Of a DNA stretch of 64,000 nucleotides, positions 34,102-47,494 are shown piece by piece. The stretch's first letter is position 1. Every line of letters starts with the position of its first letter. Source of the stretch: Trematomus loennbergii (taxonomy: Eukaryota > Chordata > Actinopteri > Perciformes > Nototheniidae); contig JAAOOA010000168.1 of NCBI GenBank assembly GCA_012861695.1, positions 462,001 to 526,000 of the forward strand. The letters run 5' to 3'. Both the position numbers and the translations under genes were made by a program. The notes beneath the pieces are model-generated. The model searched no databases, was not told the origin of the DNA, and worked only from the letters and a program-made list of their open reading frames with translations.

Positions 34102-37100
34102 CGCTGTTGCAGTATAACTTGAGACATGACAACTGGCTACATTGTATTATTTTCGTCACAGGAATCCGGGGCGTGTACATTGAGGACCCATTGGTTGACT
34201 TACCAGGAAATAAACATGTCGATCGCCTCGTTTGTCGTTTACATTCATCTTTTGCTATATCTGCCTTCCTATGATCACTTTGATGCACATTCAGTACTCG
34301 TATGTGAGGTTGTGGGTGAGAGGTCGATATCGTGACGCTTACAGGGAGGTATCGAACATTACAAAGTAGGTGACTGTGTGGATGCCTGTTCAAAACATTG
34401 CAAACTTGAATAAATCATTTAAATTATATATTTGTGTCGACTTTCATTTGTACATCGTTCTTAATGTGATGTATAGTAGCTTTGATAGCTGTCCATACCT
34501 TCAGACAGCCTAAAGTAAAACACAAGTTGTTTATTCACAGCCCGAACGCTCATCGAGATGACTGGATCACTCATGGCAAGTTGTGATCAGCTCCGATTAA
34601 ATTGTGATATAAATTCTGTAGCTATTCTCCAGGGAGCACGTTTTTTTTATGAAATACCTGTATCCCTCTCTCATCACAACAAGACTCTACAGTCTACACT
34701 GTGCAGGAAAAACAATTACATACATGAAAATAACCTTGATGCATGGGAATGAAACACACAAACTATCTTCCGTGGCTATACTGATATGTCACAGTAACGG
34801 TCAACCACAGAAAAGTAAGTCCAGCGGGGCACAAGTTGAATACATATAATACGGTAGTTCTATTATGCCTTTAAGCCTATATGTTTAACCCATAAGAACC
34901 CGGACCCATTTCTACTTTTGGGGAAATTAAGGGGAACGTCATTTAGAGTAAATAGACCACCTAGAACACATTTCTGACAAGTAACCCCCCCCTAGTGTCA
35001 AATATCTGGGCTTTAATGGCAAAGTAACTCTTATTTATAACTTCATTAACGAGGATGATTTTTTGGTTTACATTTGTTTGAACATACTTTGAATTGAAGA
35101 ATAAAGAATATGTTAACTAAATATAATTTAATCAGCTAAATTAACTGACCAGATCATAATCATATTTCTAATTATGCATATATGTCACTCCGGGTTTACT
35201 GTGAATGTTTAGGGTTAAAGTCCCGATGTGACACCAGTGTCACAGCAATATTTATGGCATTTGTTTCATATCAATTTCATCAAGAAATGTTTCCACAACA
35301 GGTTAAATGTAATCAGGATCAGAATACCTTTATTCGTCCCACAGAGGGACCATTACATTTGTTAGAGGCAGAAAAGAGCCGAAGACAGCTTAATGTTTAA
35401 CAAATGACATGTCATGTAAGCATTTTTATTGTTAAATGGCTTGAATGTTAACTTTAGCAACAAAAAACCTTTCCAAATGTAGCTAGTTCTGTCACATGTG
35501 TTAGCCTGGCACATGGACATCTTGGACATGTTGTTATGGGAACACAAAAGCAAATGGCAAGGACCATGACCCACCAAACTGTTCAGTGTGTGTCACTAAT
35601 GGCGCATTTCCACTACACGGCCTCGCTCGGCCTCGCTCGGTATGGCTAGGCCTCGTTAGGACTGGCTCACTTTATGGCGCATTTCCATTACAGTTTAGGA
35701 ACTGGGGTAGTATCTATAGTAACGCAGTGTAGGCGGAGCCGTGACGTCATCTTCAATGAGAACCCCAGAAAAACAACACAGCCGTTAGCTGTTAGCACTC
35801 AGAGCTCACAGCTCCTCATATCTGTTCAGAAACTAGACAAAAGTTAAACAAGTACAAACCACAGACTGCCTGTGTCATGGTGAATACAGTCGCTGCTTTA
35901 TTTATGTCTGTAGGCCGTTGTTGTGAGTGTGGACGGTTGGAGCATATACAACGTTAGCTTAGCCAATCTCCATTTAGAAAACACGCATTTTAAAAGGTTT
36001 TTCCCCTGCCGTCTGTCTGCAGACTTGTCAAAGCATTAATTCATGGTTTTTACTAACCGGTATCAGTATGTTGTTACTTCGGCATCATTTTGAAACGTGT
36101 ATTACAATTAAATCACGGTCAAATATGTCCATCTTGTTGTAGTTGTAGCCCCTTGCCAGCGATCTCTCTCTAGTTTAGCATACTCAGCCCGACTCAGCCT
36201 CGTTGTCTCTGGCCCTAGACCCACGATTTTATGAGGCCAGAAAAACTGTGAATTACGACCCGCCGGCCGGTACTAGGCCAAGTGGAAACGCAACCAAAAA
36301 CGGGCCGCTGACGTCACAGCCCTCTTAAACCGTGCTCCGCGCTGTAGTGGAAACGCGCCATAAGGGACTTCATGAGATAAAAAAGGCTAAAGCTGTATAA
36401 GGAACTTTCCAGAACATTTAAATTTCATGTGACGCCTGTGTCTAAGCAATTCTGTCTGCCTTCCGTGTTGCACCATTAGGACCCACTGATATAAAATGCT
36501 TAACTGCCTAAGTTGCAACTATGCACTTTTTGGTAGGCTAGCCCCAACTTGACATATTTTTGGCTTCATTTATAGTGCCTAAATGTACGTTTAAATATTA
36601 TGCAATGCAAAGTTTTTCTTGGCCTACATTACCGTTATAGAAGGAAAGACAACAGTGATAGTTCTGTTTCAGAATAACCTTTATTGGAAATTGTTAGAAC
36701 AATCTCACTCGTCACCGGCTTGAGCTTCAATCTCAGGATCCATGTATTTGTGATCCTCTCCAGAATGGAAGTAGTCATCACATACAGAGCATCAACTAGT
36801 TCCTGAACAGTGTCCTTCACATGCTGATATCCAAGAGAGGGAGTTACACAGTCACAAGATGGAGGAATAGAAAGCAGTATTCAATGTTTACTTCAGATTA
36901 GCTCCACGTCAGAAATGATCATGCTTGTCATATGTCTATCTCCATAGAGGCTGAATCATCATGTTAATCACATAGCTATCATATGCCTCAAACAGTCCTG
37001 ATGCTCTTTTGGTAAAGTAACTCAAAAGTAGGCTAATATAAAAGTAGTGTAACTCATTACATTTCAGAGACAGTAATATTGTAATGTAACGTAGCCTATT

Positions 37101-37637
37101 ACTTAAAAACGACAGTAATAAGTAATGTACTGTATTACATTTTGGAAGTAACTTGCCCAACACTGCAGATGATCCAGTCATCTCGATGGCGTTCGGGCTG
37201 TGAATAAACAACTTGTGTTTTACTTGTAGGCTGTCTGAAGGTATGGACAGCTATCAAAGCTACTATACATCACATTAAGAACGATGTACAAATGAAAGTC
37301 GGACACAAATATATAATTTAAATGATTTATTCAAGTTTGCAATGTTTTGAACAGGCATCCACACAGTCACCTACTTTGTAATGTTCGATACCTCCCTGTA
37401 AGCGTCACGATATCGACCTCTCACCCACAACCTCACATACGAGTACTGAATGTGCATCAAAGTGATCATAGGAAGGCAGATATAGCAAAAGATGAACGTA
37501 AACGACAAACGAGGCGATCGACATGTTTATTTCCTGGTAAGTCAACAATGGGTCCTCAATGTACACGCCCCGGATTCCTGTGACGAAAATAATAGAATGT
37601 AGCCAGTTGTCATGTCTCAAGTTATACTGCAACAGCG
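34102..37637. mobile_element. Long-TIR transposon, copy 2
   Basis: Left arm 34102-34570, right arm 37169-37637, nearly identical to copy 1. The right flank is again the second half of the gypsy LTR, so this copy arose by segmental duplication, not by a new insertion. It lacks the nested hAT of copy 1 and has a Harbinger-like insertion instead. Confidence 0.8.
35600..36360. mobile_element. PIF/Harbinger-like non-autonomous element, TAA duplication
   Basis: It starts TGGCGCATTTCCACTACA and ends TGTAGTGGAAACGCGCCA, flanked by TAA (35597-35599 and 36361-36363). Copy 1 of the host has no insertion here (about 29607). A second start-like motif, ATGGCGCATTTCCATTACAG, lies inside at about 35675, so it may be two nested relatives. 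Confidence 0.75.
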
Positions 37638-38326
37638 CCTGTCAACACAGCCATAAAGAGCGTGACTTGATTTAAACTAGTTTGTTTATTTCGTTCTAGT
37701 TAATTGTTTATTTTGGACTGAACCTTTTCTCTTGTGATTTGTTTTATTTTAAGTGTTTATAAGTTGTTATCATCTTTTGTTTATGAGAACATATTTGATA
37801 TTGTGTTTGTTTATTATTTGATTTACGTATTTTGCCCTCTTTAACTGCGTTTCCCTCTTTGTTTCCCAACGTCGTTACTGAGAGCTGAAGGTGGTGGTGC
37901 TGGTGTCCAAGGTGGTGGTGTCCTCTCTTCTTCTGTGTGTGATGTGCTCCCCCGGGATTTGATTTCCTGCACTTATTACTGGGGTGATTTAAGTTTGGTT
38001 TGTTTGGGGATCCTTCCACTCACTCGTCGACCCTATCCCCCACTGGTAAGCCTCAGCCCCTAATTCATTTCCCCTTTGTGTTACCGCCCTGTGTGACTGT
38101 TTTAAACTGCATTTTAACAATTGACATTGTATATTTTTGATCAATTGAAACCACGTCTCCTGCCCCATTAGTATTCGAACCTGTGTGTCCTCTCTATAAC
38201 TGCAAACCTGTTCATATTTCCTTGGGTGAAACTCCCAAGGTGGCGTTGTCGGAATTGTGAATGATGTAATCAAACCAAATTTAAACAAATACATTCACCT
38301 ATCCTCCCCTCTGCGGCTACTGCCAC
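37638..38326 (+). mobile_element. Duplicated right half of gypsy LTR
   Basis: Matches 30875-31563 (GCCTGTCAACACAGCC ... CTACTGCCACA). The left half is absent. Confidence 0.8.
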
Positions 38327-38434
38327 AAAAGCAACATAACATGTGACAGCCCAGCGCAGTCAAAATGGAGAGCGGCCTGTCTGAAGTCTGACTGATTTGA
38401 TGTATTTTAAACAAGTTCATTATTATGATGGTTA

Positions 38435-38575
<141 letters not shown>

Positions 38576-38576
38576 T

Positions 38577-38609
38577 CTTCAGTAATGAACCTGGACCCTC
38601 AGACACAAA
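38577..38609 (+). pseudogene. Remnant of N-terminal/35-codon exon
   Basis: Encodes only [11 protein letters not shown] and the donor AAA|GTAAGAG. It joins the (TG)n array without an acceptor of the usual kind. The intron that follows matches units B and C after their 35-codon exons. Confidence 0.8.
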
Positions 38610-39178
38610 GTAAGAGTTTCTGCTGTAACCTGACCTGAAGAGGATCCAGTTTTTATATAATCTAATATATTAAACTGTTCTTTAATAATATCATGTGTGC
38701 AGTATAGTACAGAACAAAGGCAGCAGAGTTCAGCAAGCTAACATTATTTGAGGATATTTCAATATGCATTTATAGCATCATTGTATCAGTGGCATCAAAA
38801 GGTTTTAAATGGCAAAGATATTGATAAAGACTCACTAAAAACTAAATATATCGTCCAGAACATTATTTACTACTTGTGCATGTTTATGATATGTATTTTA
38901 AAGATGTTTATTAATGATAGTGATAACCTGGTGAGCTGGTTGTGTTTAGCATTAGCAGATATAACAGAGCTTTGTGTGATTACATGTAGAGTCAATGCAA
39001 AGACCCAGATCCGTGCCTGGAGACACCAAGAAAGTGAAGAGGTGAAATTCATGTCACCTGCGTATTCGTGCAGCGTGACACATTTCATCTTGAGAGTGAC
39101 GTTTGTGACGCTCTGCCCATTGGTGAGAATCAGCTCCACTAATGTGACGTGCTGTAAAGGATGTGTTCATCTCCACAG

Positions 39179-39413
39179 AGGGAAGAGGAAGAGTGGTGTT
39201 CCTGTGGAGGAGCAGCTGTCCAGCTGTGCTCTGTGTCAGGACGTCCTGAAGGATCCAGTCTCTACCAGCTGTGGACACTGGTTCTGCAGACAGTGCATCA
39301 CCTCATACTGGGAGCAGAGACCTCCACCAGGAGACCCTCCTGTCCCCAGTGTGGGAAAAGATCCAGAACCAGAGCTGGACTGCAGAGAGCCAGTCAGACC
39401 AGCTCTGTACGAG
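39179..39413 (+). pseudogene. Unit C RING-finger exon, frameshifted
   Basis: Same as the unit B RING up to [14 protein letters not shown], including CALC and CGHWFC. Unit B then has GACCCCTCC and C has GACCCTCC (about 39343), a one-base loss in a C run. The frame changes before the final Cys pair, so the second zinc site would not form. It is 235 nt rather than 236. The CPQC sequence is still present in the other frame. Confidence 0.85.
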
Positions 39414-39537
39414 GTAAGAGGCCGAACACATGCAGCGTCTTATTCCTCTTCCTGGTTCATTTGTGTTTGAACAGGTATACTGTTGTAGAGCATAGACAGT
39501 AAGCTGTTTATAAACATGTGTTTCCTTCTCTTTTCAG

Positions 39538-41329
39538 CAGATAGTGGTCTGCAGGAGGTTTTAGATGAACATAGGCTCAGTCTGAGGAGGAGATGTGAAC
39601 GTGTGACTGAAGGAACTGATCAAAGTGAAACCCTCCTCAACAGGATCTTCACTGAGCTCTACATCACACAAGGCCAGAGTGAAGAGGTTAATACCCAACA
39701 TGAGGTGAGGCAGCTGGAGACAGCTTCCAAGAAGAAGCCCCTCCATGACACTCCAATCAAGTGCCAGGACATCTTTAAAGCCTTACCTGACCAACAGACT
39801 CTCATCAGAGCGGTCCTGACCAACGGAGTCGCTGGAGTTGGAAAAACCTTCTCAGTGCAGAAGTTCACTCTGGACTGGGCCGAGGGTTTGGGAAACCAAG
39901 ATGTCAGTCTGGTGATCCCGCTCTCCTTCAGGGAGCTGAACCTGATCAAAGGTGAGCAGTACAGTCTTCTCAGGCTGCTCCATGTTTTCCATCCAACCTT
40001 ACAGAAGGTCACAGCAGAGCAGCTGGCTGTCTGCAAAGTGCTGCTCATCTTTGACGGCCTGGATGAAAGCAGACTTTCTCTGGACTTCAGAAACAATGAG
40101 GTTGTGTCTGATGTCTCACAGCAGTCCTCAGTCAACGTGCTGCTGACAAACCTCATCAGGGGGAAGCTGCTTCCCTCGGCTCTCGTCTGGATAACTTCCA
40201 GACCTGCAGCGGCCAATCAGATCCCTCCTGAGTGTGTGGACAGGGTAACAGAAGTACGAGGCTTCACTGACGCCCAGAAGGAGGAGTACTTCAGGAGGAG
40301 ATGGAGTGATGAAGACCTGTCCAGCAGAATCATCTCTCACATCAAGAGCTCCAGGAGCCTCCACATCATGTGTCTGATCCCAGTCTTCTGCTGGATCACT
40401 GCTGCAGTTCTGGACCACATGTTGACTACAGACCAGAGAGGAGAGCTGCCCCAGACCCTCACTGACATGTACTCACACTTCCTGCTGGTCCAGACCAAGA
40501 GGAAGAAGCAGAAGTATGAAGAGGGACATGAGACGAGTCCACAGCAGCTGACGGAGGCTGACAGGGAGGTTCTTCTGAAGCTGGGGAGGCTGGCGTTTGA
40601 ACATCTGGAGAAAGGAGACATCATGTTCTACCAAGAAGACCTGCAGCGCTGTGGTCTTGATGTCACCGAGGCCTTGGTGCACTCAGGAGTTTGTACACAG
40701 ATCTTCAAAAGAGAGAGAGTGATCTTCAGAAAACAGTCTACTGCTTTGTTCATCTGAGCATTCAGGAGTTTCTGGCTGCAGTCTACATGTTGCACTGTTA
40801 CACCAACAGAGACACAGAGGTACTGAAGGACTTCCTGCAGAGAGACTATAAGAACAGCAGAGATCAGGATTACCCATCCCTGGATGTCTTCCTGAAGGGA
40901 GCCATGGAGAAATCCCTCAGTGAAAATGGCCACCTGGACCTGTTTGTCCGCTTTCTCCACGGCCTCTCTCTGGAGTCCAACCAGAGACTGTTAGGAGGCC
41001 TGCTGGGTCGCACAGACAACAGACCAGAAACCATCCAGAGAGCCATCAGCAACCTGAAGGAGATGAGCAGTTATCTCTCCTGACAGGAGCATCAACATCT
41101 TCCACTGTCTGACAGAGATGAAGGACCACTCAGTACATCAGGAGATCACAGAGTTCCTGAAGTCAGAGAACAGATCAGAGAAGGAACTCTCTGTGATCCA
41201 CTGCTCTGCTCTGGCCTACATGCTGCAGATGTCAGAGGAGGTTCTGGATGAGTTGGACCTGGATCAGTACAACACATCAGAGGGGACGAGGAGACTGATT
41301 CCAGCTGTGAGGAACTGCAGGAAGTTCAA
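39538..41329 (+). pseudogene. Unit C FISNA-NACHT exon, two frameshifts
   Basis: FISNA, Walker A GVAGVGKT (about 39825), Walker [10 protein letters not shown] and sensor 1 are intact and identical in protein to unit B through CTQIFKRE. Two extra bases (GA) in the GAGAGAGAG run near 40711 then lead to a stop at 40757. The right frame continues from 40691 ([10 protein letters not shown] ... LKEMSSYLS) to another stop at 41083, where two bases are missing compared with unit B (TATCTCTCC against TATTCCTCTCC). A last open stretch reaches the donor. Unit A shares both changes. Confidence 0.85.
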
Positions 41330-42124
41330 GTAAGTCCAGATGTGATTAACTTTATAAACTAATGTGGATCAGGAGTTTAATTATTCAAATAAACACTATA
41401 ACATTTCTGCTGTTTAAATACTGAGAGCAAAATAAACCAACACTGTTCTTCTATTTATTTATAATAATAGTTAAACTGAAGCGTTCCTCTCTTCATATTG
41501 AGTGATGGAGGCGACATGTCAAACACATGAAGGACTTGAGAGGTTTCTCAGCATGTGATCACACCACACAGCAGGACTTACAGTTATCAGTTATTATTAC
41601 TTTCTAGTAGTTTCTTTATCATTAAACACGTTTTTATCACAATGTGTTAGAGTTTAAAATCAGATCTATATCATTTCCCACCAATAACAGAGTTATGTCT
41701 TAATGCTGATATACTGGGAACATCTGATGGTATCAAGTTGACATATTGAAACTTTATTGGTTTGTTAATTGTGTTTGTGTGCGCAATAAATGTTCAGATG
41801 CTCAGAGAAGCCAAAACATCCTTCATCCATCATTCACATCCACAATTAACTAACATTTAAATATGTACATCTCTAATATTGTCAAGTGATTCATTTAATT
41901 TCTGTTTCTTTTGGTAACAGTCAGTGACAGCAGGAGCACAGACATGTGATCAGATCACACTGACAACTCATTACACTCTATTATCATATTTATTATATAT
42001 TATATTAAATGGACTAACAGCAAATGTCTATCAGAACATGTCAAATCTTTTTTCATCAAATGCTTGATGTTAATATAATGTTTCCTCTTTTTTAACACAT
42101 GTTGTAATATATGTTTTATTATAG

Positions 42125-42294
42125 ACTTACTGCTTGGACTCTCAGAGACTCACTGTGAAGTCGTGGCCTCAGCTCTGAAGTCTGACCCCTCTCATCTGAG
42201 AGATCTGGACCTGAGTGACAACACTCTGAAGGATTCAGGAGTGGAGCTGCTGTTCTGGACTAAAGAGTCCAAACTGCAGACTGGAGGCTCTCAG
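42125..42294 (+). pseudogene. Unit C LRR exon 1
   Basis: 170 nt instead of 174. The LRR body is better kept than in A and B ([20 protein letters not shown]), but two short losses shift the frame. Confidence 0.75.
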
Positions 42295-42668
42295 GTCAGT
42301 TCACTGACTGCAGTTCATATTGATCTGTTTGTGTTTATGATTTTCTGAATTTGAACAAATACAATGTTATTTTTATTTGTTCCGTTTTTGCTAATGACTG
42401 AATATTGATCAGAGTAACAGAGAGAACATGTTGACTGTTTCTTAAAGTAACTGTAATAGATGTTAGTTGTAAAAAGTAAATGTATCTATTTAATATTTAG
42501 TAATCTATAACGTCTGAATAAAGGTCATCTGAAGTCATTTTAGTTTTACATGATAAAGTTCACTTTCTGAAGTAGACATAATTTTCTGTTCCCATTCATT
42601 TAAATGTTGAGTAACATCTGATTGGATTATAAACAGATTTGTATCCTCATCATGTTTTCTTTATTCAG

Positions 42669-42838
42669 ACTGAGGAGCTGCAGGTTGTCAGAGATCAGCT
42701 GTTCTGCTCTGGCCTCAGCTCTGAAGTCCAACATCCATCTGAGAGATCTGGACCTGAGTGACAACGCTCTGCAGGATTCAGGAGAGAGCTGCTGAGAGAT
42801 CTTCTGGAGAGCCCAGACTGCAGACTGGAGACCCTCAG
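42669..42838 (+). pseudogene. Unit C LRR exon 2
   Basis: 170 nt. It begins in frame ([14 protein letters not shown] ... [15 protein letters not shown]), then loses frame where GGAGTGGAGCTG is reduced to GGAGAGAGCTG. Confidence 0.75.
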
Positions 42839-43080
42839 GTCAGTAAGGGTCTCTGCTGGTTCAGCAGTATTGTATGAAACACAGCGAGGTGTTTCTCTCA
42901 CTGGGGAATCACAACAGATCAGTGATGTTACCCACTGACTGCAGGCTCTTTCATTCTTCCATCAACTATAGAAGGCCAGCTGAAAATGCAAAGCCACATT
43001 TAGTAAGTAATCAACTTTCCACCAGACATATGGGATTTGACAGAAGAGTGGAAAAGGTAGTCTGTTTTTGATGGGATGTT

Positions 43081-44652
43081 CAAGGTTCAAGGTTCAAGGT
43101 TCAAGGTTCTTTATTGTCAATCTGACATAGCTACAGAGTAATTATGTAGTTGAAAATCTTATGTCACAGGCTTCTCCAACAATGCAACATAATAACATAA
43201 TAACAATAAGAGCAAGAGCAATACAAAAAGAAAAATAGTTATAAAATAAAGTGATGATGTGGAATAGTGCAGTACAAGTCTATATACAAGTTATTGGAAT
43301 GATATATATATATTAGGTATTAGATACATAATACTGAGTAGCAGATGAATGTTTTGAAGTTGTTTCAACGGTTCAATTTTTGAACAGTCTCACTGCCCGC
43401 GGGAAGAAACTGTCTCCGAATCTTCTTGTCCTTGCCAGGATGCTGCGGTAACGTCTGCCAGACGGCAACAGAAAGAACAGTTTGTGGCTGGGTGATGGGG
43501 GTCTTTGATAATCCGTAGTGATTTCTTCCTGAGCCGCTGGGAGTAAAGGTCCTCCATGGATGGCAGCTCCGTCCTGGTGATGTGCTGTGCAGTTTTCACC
43601 ACCCTCTGTAAAGCCTTACGATCGAGGTCGGTGCAGCTGCCGTACCAGGCCGTCATGCTGCCAGTGAGGATACTCTCTATCGTGCACCTGTAGAAGTTGC
43701 AGAGTATCCTGGAATCCATTTTGAACCTCCTCAGCTTGCGGAGGAAGAAGAGCCGCTGTCGAGCTTTCTTGGTGATGGTGGTGGTGTGAAGAGACCATGT
43801 CAGGTCCTCAGTGATGTGGACCCCAAGGAACCTGAAGCTGCTGACTCTCTCCACCGTAGTCCCATTGATGGCGATGGGGGCGTGTCCCTCTCTCTGCTGC
43901 TTCCTGTAATCCACAATCAGCTCTTTTGTTTTGCTGATGTTGAGATGGAGGTTGTTATCCTGGCACCAAGATGTCAGGTTTTCGACCTCCTCTCTGTTCG
44001 CCGTCTCGTCATCATCTGTGATCTGGCCCGATGACGGTCGTGTCATCAGCAAACTTCACGATGGTGTTGGAGCTGTGTGTGGCCACGCAGTCGTGGGTGA
44101 ACAGGGAGTAGAGGAGAGGGCTGAGCACGCAGCCTTGAGGGGCACCGGTGTTGAGGATCAGGGTGGCGGATGTGATGTTTCCCACCCGCACTGCCTGGGG
44201 TCTGCCCGTCAAGAAGTTCAGGATCCAGTCACAGAGGGCGCTGTTGAGGTCTCTGAGCTTGATGGCCAGCTTGGAGGGCACAATGGTATTGAAAGCTGAA
44301 CTGTAGTCAATGAACAGCATTCTCACATATGTGTTCCTGTTCTTCGGGTCCAGGTGTGAGAGGGCAGTGTGGAGGGTGAGGGCTATGGCGTCGTCTGTGG
44401 ACCTGTTTGCTCTGTAGGCAAACTGCAGGGGGTCCAGAGAGTCAGGGAGGGAGGAGGTGATGAATGATTTGACTAACCGCTCAAAGCACTTCATTATGAT
44501 GGAGGTGAGTGCTACTGGGCGGTAGTCGTTGGGGCAGGTGATTATTGTCTTTTTCGGGACAGGAACGATAGTGGAATGTTTTAAGCATGTGGGGACTACA
44601 GACTGCAACAGGGACCTGTTGAAGATGTCTGTGAACACCTCTGCCAGCTGAT
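43081..44652 (-). mobile_element. Jockey-superfamily LINE copy inserted in unit C intron
   Basis: Reverse-oriented relative of 12452-14213. The 3' end is at 43081 (CAAGGTTCAAGG repeats next to TTTATTGTC). It is 5'-truncated at about 44652 (CTCTGCCAGCTG), with the RT frame 44638-44012 ([38 protein letters not shown]). Flanks GGGATGTT and TGATGTTTT suggest a 5-6-bp duplication (ATGTT). Units A and B have the uninterrupted intron. A short deletion at the RT/post-RT border and another near the C-terminus break the frame. Confidence 0.85.
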
Positions 44653-44847
44653 GTTTTGAGTTCCTTGACTAATGACTGTTACTTCCTGTAATGCAGCTGA
44701 GAGCTGTGGCAGTCAGTCGTAGTGTTTGCAGAGAAGATATGATGGGATGTAAAGCATGAGATCAGTCAGGACTCTGAAGCTGACTCAAAGAACAAACACT
44801 TATTTTAAACTGGATCCATAACTGTTGGATTGTGTTCATCCCTACAG

Positions 44848-44891
44848 GATCAGAGAGGATGAGACGATCAGAGCCAAGATCCAGAAGAACT
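44848..44891 (+). CDS. Unit C 44-nt exon
   Basis: Same 44 bases as in units A and B, between CTACAG and GTGAGT. Confidence 0.65.
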
Positions 44892-45484
44892 GTGAGTACT
44901 GAATATCCTCCATTCATCAAGATATGAAACTCTTTCATGGAGCATGTCCTCAGAGGAAAACAACACTCTTGTTTTTCTCTCTTCATCATTTTGGCTGTTT
45001 CTCTTCACAACAACTGTCTATCAAAACAGTGACGCGTTCACTGACACTCTGTAAATGTAAATAAACTCTGAAGAATAAAACACATGAAAACATCAACATT
45101 ATAACCAGTTACAGTATTACCATCAAAATATACTTGAGTAGAAGTACTCAGATCTTGTACTTGAGTAAAAGTAGAAGTACCAGAGTGTAGGAATACTCTT
45201 TTACAGTAAAAGGCCTGCATTCAAATGTTACTCAATACAAGTAGAAAAGTATTAGCATCAAAATATAGTTAAAGTACCAAAAGTAGTCATTGTGCAGATT
45301 GGTCCATTTCAGAATAATATAAGTTTAAGATAAGTTTTATAATTATTGATCATATCAGGTATTAAATACATGTAGTGGAGTAAAAGTACACCATGTACCT
45401 CTGAACTGTAGTGGAGTAGAAGTACAAAGTAGCATAAAATGGAAATACTCAGGAAAGGTACAAGTACCTCAACATTGTACTTAA

Positions 45485-45680
45485 GCGTGGAGGCGTGTGG
45501 CGCAGTGGATAGAGCATTGGTGTTCGGATCAAGGGAGCACAGGTTCAAACCCCACTGCAGTCAGCATGTCGTTGTGTCCCTGAGACACTTCACCCAAATG
45601 GCTCCTGTGGGATTGTCCACAGTATTGAGTATGTTAGTCGCTTTGGATAAAAGCGTCTAACAAGTGACATGTAATGTAAA
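45485..45680 (+). mobile_element. tRNA-derived SINE in unit C
   Basis: Same element at the same place as in unit B (22111-22306). A-box and B-box are readable and the tail is GCTTTGGATAAAAGCGTCTAA. Confidence 0.85.
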
Positions 45681-45886
45681 AGTACAGTACTTGAGTAAAT
45701 GTACTTAGTTCCTCTCCTGATCTGTAAAGCTCTCCCAACATATGCAGGTTAGCATCCGGCAGCTTCTATGTGCTGGGGACCCGTACTGTACATTTCTCTC
45801 ATCACACTTTGGGCTCCTCAACATGTGTGGGTTCCCAGCAGGACTCTCTGAGCTGCAGACACATTCTTTCTGTGACTTTGTTCCAG

Positions 45887-46054
45887 ATATTTGGAGCACA
45901 ATAACTGAAGCTGTTTCTCCATGTTCAGGAACTCCCATCCCCCGAGTCCTGCGGCAGGAAGCGCTCCTTCTCTCCAAGAACTCCTGGACCCTGCAAGCTG
46001 CTCCAGAACCAGAGTCCCAGTGAGGAGTCCAGCCAGTCCACCTCTCAGAGTTAA
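45887..46054 (+). CDS. Unit C tail exon
   Basis: Acceptor TTCCAG (45887) or GTTCAG (45929). The Ser/Pro-rich frame is fully open here ([20 protein letters not shown] ... ending TSQS and TAA at 46052-46054). The alternative frame stops at about 46023. Confidence 0.5.
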
Positions 46055-46649
46055 ACTAAACTACAACATTATTAAAGATCATGTTGAAAGTTAAAAAAGG
46101 ATGCTTTCAGACTGAATCCAGAAGTTTCTCAAACTGCAGTCAAAGCAGATCATTTGAGAAATATATAAAACAATTATAAAACTGTAATAAGAATTACTCT
46201 GAATACTTTCTTTGGACATTTTATAAAAAAATGTAATCAAATGTTTCTGACTTTCTGAGTGCTTTTCTCATGAATCAACAACTTCAATCTTCTTTCTTTT
46301 CTCGTGTATTTCATAAACAGATATTGTTGTTTGTACTTATCTCCTGATTGATGAGTCAGCAGTAAAGCAGCCAGGCGTTAACGGTCAGCTGGCATGTGTA
46401 TCTGTTCATTGGCTCATATGTGTAGCATGTTTAATGGCAGTGTTTTGAAATGGCTGACAGGTGAATATGTCAGATCTCTGTGTGTTACTCAGAGAACCGT
46501 GTGCAGTGTTTTAGAAAGTGCAGAGTTGAATTGCAGATTGTGTGCAGAGCTGAAAATGTGTTTAGAGTTCTGTTTGATTTGATCCAGCCAGTTCTGTTGC
46601 AACAAAGCATAAGGGCTCAGAGCTCGGACCTATTGTGTTCACATTATAT

Positions 46650-47388
46650 CAGTGGCGAGCCGTGAGCTTTATACCTAGGCCCTCTGACCCCCACAAATTC
46701 CCTCGAAAAAAAGAAAAAAAAAGTTATTACGTCACAGCGTATACTTCAGCGGAATATCAAAACAACGGCCCAGGGTGCAAAACGCATCAATGACAGCGAC
46801 CCTCTACCACACAAAACAACACCTGTGAACCCAATTTGTGTTCTTTGACATTGAAAAGGATATTGTATTGTGTTTGTTACTTTCGTTGCAGTTGTATGTC
46901 TTAAGTGTAATTTGGCATGCTTTTATTTTGAAGGCGAGTTCACGCTGTTGACAGGAAGTTGTTGTTGCTATGGAAACAAGAAAAGTTTCACAGCGGGCGG
47001 AACTTGTCATAAAGTCCGCGATTATAAAACCCACCCATTTAGAGGGAAGATATGATTGGTCAATTGTACTGTCATTTGACATTACTCTCTCGTTCAGTTA
47101 CTATAGCAACCCTCTGTGAATCGCAGAGAGGGCCAGACGAGCTTCTTTCATGTAACCCTTCACATTCAACAGAGACTGAACAGGCAGATTCGAAGGATTT
47201 ATTTATTTGGAAATGTATTTTAAATACAATTAAATCAAGTTTTTTTCCGGTAAAACTAATGAAAATATAACAAAAATAATATTAAAAAAATATATATTTA
47301 AAAATAAATATATATTTTTTAAATATTATTTTTTTGAATATCTTAGGCCCTCACAGAGGGCCTAGAGGGCCCTGACGGCTCGCCACTG
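46650..47388. mobile_element. hAT element with 8-bp TSD CATTATAT
   Basis: It starts CAGTGGCGAGCCGTGAGC and ends GACGGCTCGCCACTG. Flanked by CATTATAT (46642-46649 and 47389-47396). Unit B has one CATTATAT here (about 23269). It contains an AT-rich foldback at about 47270-47340. Confidence 0.9.
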
Positions 47389-47494
47389 CATTATATACGC
47401 TTCCTTTAGGCAATAAGGAATCACTCGGGACATTTTCATTGTTATGCGGACGATACGCAATTATACTCAATGTAGACAAAAGTATTGGACCACC

